Source of the DNA: Podocnemis expansa
Taxonomy: Eukaryota; Chordata; Testudines; Podocnemididae
Assembly: GCA_007922195.1 (NCBI GenBank)
Contig: ML681997.1
Coordinates: 9,883,429-9,947,428 of the forward strand
DNA length: 64,000 nt
Direction of reading: 5' to 3'
Shown: positions 55,480 to 64,000 of the stretch, piece after piece
Position numbering within the stretch: the stretch's first letter is position 1
How the letters are laid out: each line of letters starts with the position of its first letter
The notes under the pieces: model-generated
Seen by the model: the letters and a program-made list of their open reading frames with translations, nothing else
The model's database searches: none
What the model was told of the DNA's origin: nothing
Position numbers and translations under genes: made by a program

Positions 55480-55537
55480 CTATGATTCTATGATTTATCT
55501 CCACTGTGCTATGCTGATGGGAAATGCATTCCATTCA

Positions 55538-55665
55538 ACACAGCACTACACTCTCTAAAAAAGTTTAATTGGGTCGACTTCCAAATCGATTGAGCATGTC
55601 TTTGCTGCTTTATTGATCCAGATAGATCAATCTGACAGCAGTACTATATACATACCCTTAGTGTG
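55538..55665. mobile_element. TIR element ('GGCCTGGTCTAC' type), fragment 3
   Basis: 'cagcactacactctct', 'gggtcgacttcc', 'catgtctttgctg' and 'agatcaatctgacagcag' parallel 29460-29570 of copy 1 in the same order. The ends are missing. Confidence 0.45.
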
Positions 55666-55669
55666 TGAG

Positions 55670-57190
55670 GCCCCCTTTCCAACCAGGCTTCCTGGAAACA
55701 CTATAGAGGTTCAGGCCTATCTTGTGCTCCATCTTGATCCAGTGGGATGGGCTAGGCCACTAGGGTCAATAATGGAGCACTGTATGCATGCTTGGGCTTG
55801 TAGTTTCCAAAGGCCTTGCTTCCTTAATAAAGTAACAGCAATGTAATTCTGTTGCTGTTGATGTCAACAGCAAAACTTCCACTCACTTCAGAATGGCCAG
55901 AATTTCACCACAGGAGTGCCGGAGATGGCATTGTTCTATTTATAGCCAAGATTTAACAGAAAATTGCTGCTTCAGTGACCTCCTTGGGAAGAATGAAAAA
56001 AAATGGATTTCCGTATACCACAAAGTCTTTTTAAACACGATGCAGGGAACAGAGTCCTTGAGACTTGCCCCAGGACACAAGACCAAACATCTTTGTCCTA
56101 CATTATCAGACATTCAGACTGCACAAGCAGTAGGTGAAATGGGTTTAGAAAAATCCATTTTTTTCTGTGTTTGGCTGAAGGAATAAATAATATGAAATAA
56201 GACTCAGCAGAGAACATAAATTACACACTGTGTTATAAGCACTACTAGGTTTGTGCAGAACATTTGCAGTTTCATTTCATGACTGTTTTTTAACCAAATC
56301 TTTAAGTGACTTGTGATTTTTTTGAGTTAATCTTTCCTTTCACTAAAAAAGAAATTACTCCAAAACTCAAAAAGAGGTGGATGCTACACAAACATCTGAA
56401 TTCTCACAAAATTTCATCTTTGACCATATTTTATAAATGTATGTTTTGGGGGATTTAAACAAGAGGAGATGATTGGGCTTTGGGAAAGAGAAAGAAAGCA
56501 AGTTAAAAGTTTATTAGAGTATAAACAAATAGTGCATTCTACAGCTCACGCTGAGTTTCAGTTTCCATTCTAAGCCTCCTTCTTATGTGTTAAACTATTT
56601 TCTTTTGGCCAGGTATTTTCCACAGCTTCTCAACTTGAGGAGGAACACCTCTGGAACTTCTGAGCTAATTCAGTTCATCTGATTTTCAATTAATGTAGAT
56701 GTGCATGAAAAAAGAATATAGACTATCCCACTCATTCTACCCAGAAAAGATGCAGCTAAACCACAGTTGAAGATGAAACACCGAACAATATATTTTATAG
56801 ATCTCATTGAAACACAAGGTTTATGCCAACTATGAAAATCATTTCAGTGTAGTGAACATCTAACAGGGAGAAATTCTGCACATCTAACACAGGATTTAAC
56901 TCTTTTTAAATGTCACTTTGGTTAACCTAACAAGTTTGAACATCACGGAAAAACAAAAGCAATTTAAAAATGAGGAAATCTGATGCAGGAAGCCTGAGTT
57001 AAGTACATCTGTGCTGCAGAATTGTCACACTTAAGAATTCCAAATCAGGAAATTATGCATCTCACAAGTTGAACAGTTAAACCTTTTTTCTTCTATTAAA
57101 AACAACAACAACAACAACAACGCAACGCTCTAGAGCTTGTGCAATATCAATGATCAGAAACCAGCCACCTACTCTGCCTGCTTGTTCATC
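55670..57190. other. Unannotated AT-rich stretch with (CAA)n
   Basis: A (CAA)n run lies at about 57101-57120. The plus frame 55893-56186 (97 codons) shows no motif. No gene called. Confidence 0.4.
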
Positions 57191-57200
57191 TACCTTAAAG

Positions 57201-57453
57201 CAGTAGTTTTCAACTACTGCTTTGGGACATATTACTATTGCAACATGGCTGTAAGCATGTTGCAGAGAACCAGTGAAATGGCTGGATTTGGTTTGGGGGG
57301 AGTGGTCTGGTATGGCCTGTAGGATTGCAATATGTCAACAAGTGCATTGCAGAGAATTGGAAAAATGGCTTGATTTGGCTAGGTGACTGTGTTCGGTAGG
57401 GTTGTAATATGTCGCCAAGTGTGTTACAATTTACAAAAGGTTGAAAGCAATTG
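57201..57453. mobile_element. hAT-like element with internal tandem units
   Basis: The left end 'cagtagttttcaact' pairs with the reverse complement of the right end 'caattgctttcaacc'. Flanks 'ccttaaag' and 'ctttaacg' agree at 6 of 8 positions, a weak old target duplication. Inside, units of about 80 bp beginning 'gcaacatggctgtaag', 'gcaatatgtcaacaag' and 'gtaatatgtcgccaag' repeat. The left end also forms a 10-bp-arm hairpin (57197-57223). Confidence 0.5.
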
Positions 57454-57464
57454 CTTTAACGTAT

Positions 57465-58420
57465 TACATCTCTACATATCAGTGCACATTATATTTAAAT
57501 TTCCAAAAAGCTGTGATAATTTACTCTGCGTAGGGGGTCTACTTTAAAAATATAATACACGCTGGTAAAAGATAAACTTTCTAAAAGCACTACAGTGACT
57601 CAGGAGCCTAGGTGCTTTGAAAATTATACCCAATATCCTACATATTGTACATATAGGCTGAGATTTTCATAGGTGCCTTGGAGATATTGATGTCTTCTGT
57701 GGCTCTGTACACTTCAGTTGTGTTCTATGTATGCCATAGTATCTTACTGTGTAAAACTGATTCTGCTTTGAATCTACTATGACAATTCAGAAGATGAAGA
57801 ATCTGATATTTAAGAAATTTCAGCAATGATCCTGTTGTGTTCAAGCCTAAGCTGCTTCACCATTTTTTCTGACTGGAACATCAAAGTCCATCAGAAAGCT
57901 CACAGTCATGGTTATTTCAGTATACTTCTCTGTTGGACCCTGTAGCCAGTTACTGTCTTAATCAACAAAATTTTCACTCCTGGGCACAAAGCCTACGGTA
58001 GTAATTACAGCACCCAGTATAATTGTGATCGATGTAAATAAAAATATTGTCCTTTTTTTGGAATATGTAGTACACAGGAGATATCAGATCTCATTCCAAT
58101 ATTGCCTCCAGTTGTCCCTGTATGGACTACCATGAACTTCTGGCCATAGCAAAATGTGTTTATCTGAAGATGTGGCAGTGGGGCATACTTGAGAGCAGCC
58201 TATGCACCTCATCGCATTGGTCTTGCCTGAATGCATACAGCTCAATGAAATCTGGATTTCCAGGGCATGCACTCATATTTGACTTAAGATGATACTCAGT
58301 CTTCATTTATTCAAACAGACCAATTAAAATCATTAGAGTAACCAGAGTCAATCAACAGACCCGAAGTAACTCAGTGGCTTTACTGCTCCTCTTTGCTACT
58401 CTTGCGTTCATTTTTTTGCG
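57465..58420. other. Unannotated stretch
   Basis: Nothing recognised. Confidence 0.4.
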
Positions 58421-58424
58421 TTAC

Positions 58425-59275
58425 AGAAGTACATAGAGGGGCCCATATTACTAAGACTTGGGGAAAGCTGACAGATGAGGAGGAGCATGTGGTTTGGACA
58501 CTGCCATCCCTTAGGGGAGGATCTATTAATGGAGATTCTGTATATCCTAGTAAGGAGAAGAGGATGGTAAATGATCAAACATGGTTAGGATCTAATGAGA
58601 AATAGTCAAATGAAAAAGAGTCTGATTGACTTATATCACAGAATGGTAAACTACTAAAAAATGACATCTTTAAGTTCTTATATACAAATGCCAGAAGCCT
58701 AAAGAATAAGATGGGTGAACTAGAGTTCCTCATATTAATTGTCCCAGAGTCAGGGGTCATTAGAGTAGGTTTTGAAACAAATTCATAAATTAAATAGTGA
58801 TAAATCACAAAGACTAGATGGTAAGCACCCAAGAGCTCTGAATTAACTTAAATACTAATGGGGCTTAAAGGAAATTGAAGAGCTACTAACTGTGGAATGT
58901 AAACCTCTCTTTTTAAATCAACTGCTACACAGATGACTGGAGAACAGCTAAGGGGATGCCAATTTTTTAAAAAGGCTCTAGAGATGATTCTGGCAATTAT
59001 AGACTGGCAATCCTAACTTCAGAACCAGGCAAATTGTTGAAACAATAGTAAAGAACAGAATGATCAGACACATAGACAAACATCGCTCCAAGGGAAAAAT
59101 CAACCTGATTTTTGTAAAAGAAAATCATGCTTCAACAATCTACTAGAATTATTTGGGAGGGTCAACAAGTGTGTGGATGAGGGTGAACCAGTGGATATAG
59201 TGTACTTTCAAAAAGTCTTTGACAATGTCCCTTGCCAAAGGCTCTTAAGCAAAAGTACATAGTCATCGGATAAGA
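58425..59275 (+). mobile_element. Decayed CR1 fragment with internal deletions
   Basis: Recognisable islands in CR1 order: 'tatatacaaatgccagaagc' (endonuclease start, [18 protein letters not shown]) at about 58680, then HPRALN at about 58830, then the RT entry with DDSGNYRLAIL at about 58985 and a VYFQKVFDNVPCQRLLSK-like stretch at about 59200 (family form LDFSKAFDTV). Much of the linker and everything after the first RT block are gone. Confidence 0.7.
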
Positions 59276-59314
59276 AGGGAGGTACTCCACTTGATCAGTA
59301 ACTGATTAAAAGAT

Positions 59315-60165
59315 CAAAAGGGGCAGCTGTGTTAGTCTAATTCAGTAAAACAAACAAGGAGCCCTGTGACTCAAAGAACAACAAACATTTATTACATGAG
59401 CTTTTGTGGGAGAAAATCCCACTTTGTCAGACACTTTGAAGATGGGGAAACTTATAGAATGGGAGGAAGTAAATGAAGGGAAGTGTAAGTCATGGGAAGA
59501 GGTCACACTAACAGCAAATCAAAGCAGTTGTTAAGATTCAAACACTTGGGAACAGCATAGACAGGAAGATGAGGTCAAATCACCTGTTGTAATGAGAAAA
59601 AAAATCTAAAGTCCCTATTAAATGATGAAGCAATGCAGTTAAATTTGCAAATAAATCTGAGCTCTCCAGCTTCTGTTTGAAGCCTTGATCTGGTATTCAT
59701 CTGTCTGAGCACAGCAATTATTATTTAATCAACGGAGTGATGAGGAAGATTGAAATGCTGACCTACTGGCTTTAGAATGCTGTGATTTCTGGCATCAGAT
59801 TTGTGCCCATTTATTCTTTTATGCAGGAACTGTCCTGTTTGTCCAATATATAAGGCAGGGGAGCATTCCTGGCACATGATAGCATAAGTCACATTGGTAG
59901 AGGAGCAGGTGAATGAAACCTTGCTGGAGAGGCTGGTTTGATTAGATCGTATGATCGTGTCTTTTTTGCAGATGTGTGGGCCAAGCTGGCAGCGTGGTTT
60001 GTTGCAGGGATGTGCACCTGCTTTAATGGTTCTGTTCGGTCTGTAATTGCTTGTGAGTATCTGCTTAAGGTTGTGGGGCAGTCTGTAAGTGAGGAGAGGT
60101 CTGTCTCTCAAGTCTTGAGAGAGTAAGGGATCGTCTTGTAGAATAGGCTGTCGATCTTTGAGGAT
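59315..60165 (-). mobile_element. Penelope-like element 3' half (minus strand)
   Basis: On the minus strand it reads the endonuclease part (60111-59725), then the untranslated 3' region with 'tgctgttccc' and 'tgatttgctgtta', then the tail 'cttcaaagtgtctgacaaag', 'tgggattttctccc', 'aaagctcatgtaat' and 'gactaacacagctgcccctt', ending at 59319. It is the same element family as 49349-50425 in the opposite orientation. Confidence 0.78.
59725..60111 (-). pseudogene. PLE GIY-YIG endonuclease part
   Basis: A 128-residue open frame: LTYRLPHNLKQILTSNYRPN, CNKPRCQLGPHICKKD, FTCSSTNVTYAIMCQECSPA, LYIGQTGQFLHKRINGHKSD, RNHSILKPVGQHFNLPHHS. The pattern of NVTYAI..LYIGQTG, R in KRI, H in GHKSD and N/H in HFNLPHH matches a GIY-YIG nuclease; the second Tyr is LYIG. 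It is better preserved than the plus-strand copy. The RT domain upstream is missing, so it is a 5'-truncated relic. Confidence 0.75.
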
Positions 60166-60169
60166 GTGC

Positions 60170-61110
60170 TATAGAAGTCCTCCAAATTTACACCAGCAAA
60201 TGAAACTGCAATTTAGATCGTGACACTTTAGCAACTTCTGTGTGATTGCTTTAGCAGTACATGAAATTTCCATAATAACCAAGGCAAGAAACAAAGAGAA
60301 AGTCTAAGTCACTTTGACATTTTGATTGTAACAACATTAAAAACAATTAAAAAGTCATACCACTTCACAACAGCGAATGTCATAGTGACAAAATGAAATG
60401 CCTTCATCCAATATAAATTTTGTTAGAAGTATGCATGTATTATAAACAAAGAAAAGAATAAATATCTGTCACCAGGATAAAGAAAACAACACAATGTTTG
60501 TTCCCTTTGATTTTTATAGTCACATAGTGCTATATTTAAACAAATGTTCCATTTGTTGCTTACTCATCTGGCTCACAGTGGATTCCAAGGTGAGGATACA
60601 TAACTTCTTCATGTTCTTATTTCCTGTCATCAAAGGAGATGGCAGCTATTAGAGCACTTCTAAAAACTTAGATTACAATATTTCTTCACCAATGTGTTTG
60701 TGTATCAATAATAGACTGGCTTTTGCCAGCCTTGCAAGTTGCTGTGGTAAAAAACCACCACCACCTGACTAATTAGTCTACATCAAATCTGTTTGCCTCT
60801 AAATCCTCTACATTCAATTCCGTATGTTTATGTGGGTGTTCACAAATCACACAGTTTCCATGTAGGAGTCAATCCTGTTCCTTACAAACCCTTGATGAAA
60901 ACCAGCTTTTACAATATTGCAAATGTTTACAAAGCTTGTACTTTTTTCCACCCCTTGTTATAAGAAGCATTTTAATAAAAGGATTGAAATATTAAAATAT
61001 ATAAAAAACTTTCTGGATCTTCCTACTTATGTGGCAGTCTACAGCTACTAGCTCATAAGACATCCAGGTTGGGAGAGTCCCAATTTTTCTCAGCAAGACA
61101 CTATGTTCAG
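60170..61110. other. Unannotated AT-rich stretch
   Basis: Nothing recognised. Confidence 0.4.
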
Positions 61111-61114
61111 CAAG

Positions 61115-61222
61115 CACTTTAGCACATGCTTACCTTTAAGTTCATGTGTAGGCCCAGTGGAAGCCAACACAGATGCTTAAAGTTAACTCTGTGTGTAAGT
61201 CCTTTGCTGAATCAGGGCATGG
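61115..61222. repeat. Old interspersed repeat ('AGCACTT...GCTGAATCAGGG' type)
   Basis: 'agcacatgcttacctttaag', then 'agatgcttaaagttaa', then 'cctttgctgaatcagggc'. Same family as 4125-4215 and 63020-63245. Confidence 0.45.
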
Positions 61223-61329
61223 AAGAATAAGTGAAGTATGCAATTCAGTCAATGGATCACTTTTAAGTTTTTCTGCTTGCACTGGAATCCAGTCTGGACC
61301 ATAAAAAGCTGTTCTCCATTAAACTGAGA

Positions 61330-61555
61330 AGAAGAGGGAGGAAAAAATGTTCTTGTTAACTTCTGAGGATAGGACAAGAGGCAACTGGCTCAAACTGCAG
61401 CAAGGGCGGTTTAGGTTATACATTAGGAAAACTTCCTATGTGTCAGGGCAATTAAGCACCGGTACAAACTGCCTGGAGATGTTGTGGAATCTCCACCATC
61501 AGAGAATTTTGAGAGCAGGGCAGACAGATACTTGTCAGGAATGATCTAGGTAGTA
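61330..61555 (+). mobile_element. CR1 3' fragment
   Basis: Plus-strand reading TSEDRTRGNWLKLQQGRFRL..IRK, equivalent to the [15 protein letters not shown] block of CR1 RT, then 'ttgtggaatctccaccatca' and a decayed tail. Only the last 70 codons remain. Confidence 0.7.
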
Positions 61556-61559
61556 GTGG

Positions 61560-62585
61560 ACAAGAAGATCTCTCAATGTACCTTCCCAGAGCTACAATTC
61601 TACGTTCAGCATTGGAACAAAAAAAGCTGCAGTATCTCTGATAGTGGATGCTTTCTAACTCAGGTAGAGAGAATTTTAAATGCAGCATACCCAATAAATT
61701 TCTGTGGTGACCCCAGACGAACGTCACAGAAGTCTCGTCACCGAGGAAAGAATTTTCTGGCTTTGAAATTCAGTCCAACGTAACACATAATCATCTCTAA
61801 TTCTGCATTATAAAACCCAATCTAAGATTAAACACAGCAGCTCATCTTCCAAGTGGAGACAGTTGAGTGATCTCGTCATCCCCACCGCTTCCGGTGGTGA
61901 CGATGTAGAAAGCGCAGTTGCCCTTACCTTAAAGAGTCACAGGAGATGAGCAGCTAAGCAGCACCAGCTCTCATATGGCCCTGTGGGATGCTGCCAGACA
62001 ATCTTCATTTCACTTTTAATCAAGATCTGCATGCTACAACATATGCTCTCGCTAGCTCCGGGGCTTGACACTTCCCCCCACTCACATTGCACCTAGCTGT
62101 CCACAGTCCCACAAGGATGTAGTGCATGGGATGGAAGCCTGGCCAGGTTTTTTCCTGAGGGCACTGTGCTGCGCAGAGTGCATAGAAGGGAGAAATGGTT
62201 CCCCACAGACTTGCTCCCCTCCTATTCCTCATTTTCTTCTGGTCCATCAAATCACGCACCATTTCTTGGATGACCTATCTTCACCCACATTTCTGTTTAG
62301 GAATCAGAGCCTTTAGCACTGTCAAAAATTTCATACACAGTACTGAGGCCAACAACCAAAATCTTTTTCTGTGCTACTTTGCCAGCATCCTTTTATTTTA
62401 TTTTACTTTATTTTTAGTTTAAGTGTTAATATGGAAAGTTCATGTCTGATTGAATATAGCACTGTATTTCTTTTGGCAAAGGTGGACTGTAAATTTAGGC
62501 AGAAAATGCCTGCACTAATGAGAGTCATGGTAGTTACTAGAAGAGAGCTAGAAACAATAACATTGGCATTGCTATCTATGCTTCA
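61560..62585. other. Unannotated stretch
   Basis: No gene recognised. 61870-61930 is a short GC-richer patch. Confidence 0.4.
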
Positions 62586-62589
62586 GTAA

Positions 62590-62765
62590 AAAGGTCAAGT
62601 GGCTAGGACACCACCAGCCTATAAATCCAGAGATCTCAGTTCTAGTTCCAACCCCACCACTGACCTACTGAGTGGCCCTGAGAGTGTGTCAGTTACTCTC
62701 TCTACAGCTCAACTTCCCCTTTCATAAAGGCAGGACAAGCAGTTTCTACTCACCTTTGTAAAATG
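62590..62765 (+). mobile_element. MIR-type SINE
   Basis: 'aagtggctaggacacc' (tRNA-like head), 'gatctcagttctagttcca' at the B-box position, 'ccaccactgacctactgagt', 'gtgtcagttactctctct' and 'ctcaacttcccctttcataa' follow the MIR consensus order, and the 3' end runs to 'gtaaaatgcttataattct'. An ancient, inactive SINE. Confidence 0.65.
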
Positions 62766-62769
62766 CTTA

Positions 62770-63015
62770 TAATTCTATGGACAAAAATATATTGTTGTTA
62801 TTATTCAGGAGAGAAACAATGGGAAATCTGGAGGTCATTCTAACATCTCAGAAAAAAATAGCAATGTGCTGTATAGATGCAGAAATGGATAGTGGGATTT
62901 TCAGAAACACATGAATTAGCAATATAAATTCCACTGACTTACAACTGATCATATGGACCTAATTCACTTGGCTACTCCCACCCATCCACCTTTAATGCAA
63001 AAAGTGTTTCCTTCA
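62770..63015. other. Unannotated stretch
   Basis: Nothing recognised. Confidence 0.4.
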
Positions 63016-63019
63016 TTAA

Positions 63020-63245
63020 GGCATCAATCCAAGACAGACTTCATTTTAAGCAACATTGAGGTCAATGGAACTATTCATGTGCTTGAACTGAAGCACACAA
63101 TTAAGGCCCGAATTCAGGAAAGTATCCCCATCTAGGAAATGTACTAATGATGCGGTTGGTTAAGTGCTTTTTTGAATGGGAATCGATGTAAGAATGTGCA
63201 AAAGCACTTTCCTGAATCAGGGCCTAAGTGCTTTTACTAGATCAG
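63020..63245. repeat. Old interspersed repeat with inverted segments
   Basis: 'attcaggaaagtatcc' (about 63111-63126) and 'agcactttcctgaatcaggg' (about 63205-63224) are imperfectly inverted copies, and 'gtcaatggaact..catgtgctt' lies upstream. Same family as 4125-4215 and 61115-61222. Confidence 0.5.
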
Positions 63246-63249
63246 GACT

Positions 63250-64000
63250 ACCTTTTAGTCAATGAAGCAAATTGTTCAGCACATTTATATGAAATGGTTG
63301 GTGTCTGTGGCTCTTGTGATGAGCAAGTGGACAGGCTTGTTTTAAATTCTATAGCCATTTAACTGAAATTTTTATATTATTTGCTTGTGATACTTGGAGT
63401 GTTTTTGTTGTACTGGAAGATCACAATGGATGTTGCGAAAGCACTGAAATTCAGGTTTAAAAATGCAGTTATTATTTTATCTGTATAACATACACGTATA
63501 CTTATGAATTACAGGCAGGGCTGTTAGCACCACATATTATTAGGGTTGCCTCACATTTCCCATTAGGAGAGCCTGTTTTCCATTGCTTACATTCTTTGCC
63601 AAATTTTCACCATGTGGGCTGAAAATGCCTATGCCACATGTCTGCCTCAGGATGATTTTTTTTTGGGGGGGGGGGGGTTGGAAAACTGAAACCAAAATGG
63701 TTCAGTCATTCCCCAGAACAAGGCTGTGATAGGAATGCATTGTTTTTTGCATCTTAAAAAATTCTGGCAACCTTTCCTTAGACAAGCTCTACTGCCCCCA
63801 TGCTTTCCACCAGGGACTTGAAATTCAGCAGAGTTGAGCAGGTAACCTTTCTGTCAGGGGTAAATCTTTTCCAGGATCTGAAAATCTGCCAATATTTGGC
63901 CAAGTTATAAGCCCTTGGAAAAATACAGTTCACACATGTTCTGTGGAGATGGCATAGAGGTTACAAGGGAAATTCCCCAAGAGTCCCTCTACAATGAGCA
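63250..64000. other. Unannotated stretch with T-tract/G-tract
   Basis: About 9 T (63656-63664) followed by about 13 G (63665-63677). Otherwise nothing recognised up to the window edge. Confidence 0.4.

Larger units (their letters stand above)
53440..55497 (+). mobile_element. CR1 fragment split by a solo-LTR-like insert
   Basis: 53440-54658 is decayed CR1 RT and 3' tail (GLVPFKIFINDFNDDTEST, then IANDTKLAG where FADD is expected; 'agtcctctccagtttctat'). The tail resumes at 55480 with 'ctatgattctatgattt'. The insert is 54659-55479. It is the same subfamily as 27170-28168. Confidence 0.85.

Overview
This window looks like gene-poor nuclear DNA of a vertebrate, most likely a turtle or a closely related sauropsid. 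The basis is a dense and mixed repeat load: CR1 LINEs with the (ATTCTATGA)-type 3' tail, a nearly complete DIRS-type tyrosine-recombinase retroelement, 3' ends of Penelope-like elements (PLEs) with a GIY-YIG domain, many short hAT-type elements with 8-bp target duplications, LTR-like blocks, and MIR/tRNA-type SINE relics. I found no host protein-coding exon, rRNA gene, functional tRNA gene or CRISPR array. All recognisable coding sequence belongs to mobile elements, and every copy is broken. The background is AT-rich and the inserts stand out as GC-rich islands. The window is therefore intergenic DNA or a very large intron.

Layout. 0-13 kb: AT-rich DNA with CR1 and L3-type 3' fragments (556-770, 4640-4953, 6094-6150, 11488-11610), a hAT-type insert inside one CR1-type tail (4693-4900), a perfect hairpin carrying two p53-like half-sites (7568-7600), a tRNA/CR1 SINE (9440-9560) and a 73-bp PLE insertion with a 19-bp target duplication (10146-10218). 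13-15.4 kb: two LTR-like blocks. 15.86-18.17 kb: a 2.3-kb DNA transposon with CACTG termini and a 5-bp target duplication; about 410 bp in the middle of its coding region is inverted. 20.0 kb: a perfect 44-nt palindrome. 21.1-26.9 kb: the DIRS element on the minus strand, with gag, RT/RNase H and tyrosine recombinase, inverted terminal repeats and the internal complementary region (ICR) expected for this class.

27.2-31.8 kb: a CR1 fragment abutting a PLE 3' end, two copies of a short TIR element and a GC-rich 925-bp hAT-type element. 32.7-37.9 kb: SINE-like and TIR-element relics with a nested PLE tail. 38.6-40.4 kb: a minus-strand CR1 that has lost its RT core and carries a perfect 78-bp tandem duplication. 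40.9-43.2 kb: two hAT-type elements with perfect 8-bp target duplications. 45.0-45.5 kb: PLE tails arranged head to head. 45.98-49.35 kb: the longest CR1 (end of ORF1, endonuclease and RT), followed by a PLE 3' half (49.4-50.4 kb). 53.4-55.5 kb: a CR1 fragment split by an 821-bp solo-LTR-like insert with a 4-bp target duplication. 57.2 kb: a hAT-like element. 58.4-60.2 kb: a CR1 fragment next to a minus-strand PLE 3' half. 61.1-63.2 kb: a CR1 3' fragment, a MIR and an old interspersed repeat.

The parts do not form a pathway. They record successive insertions, often one element inside another. The most unusual objects are the internally inverted CACTG transposon, the readable DIRS architecture and the head-to-head PLE tails. 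Family names rest on protein motifs and remembered repeat consensus features. No database search was possible.
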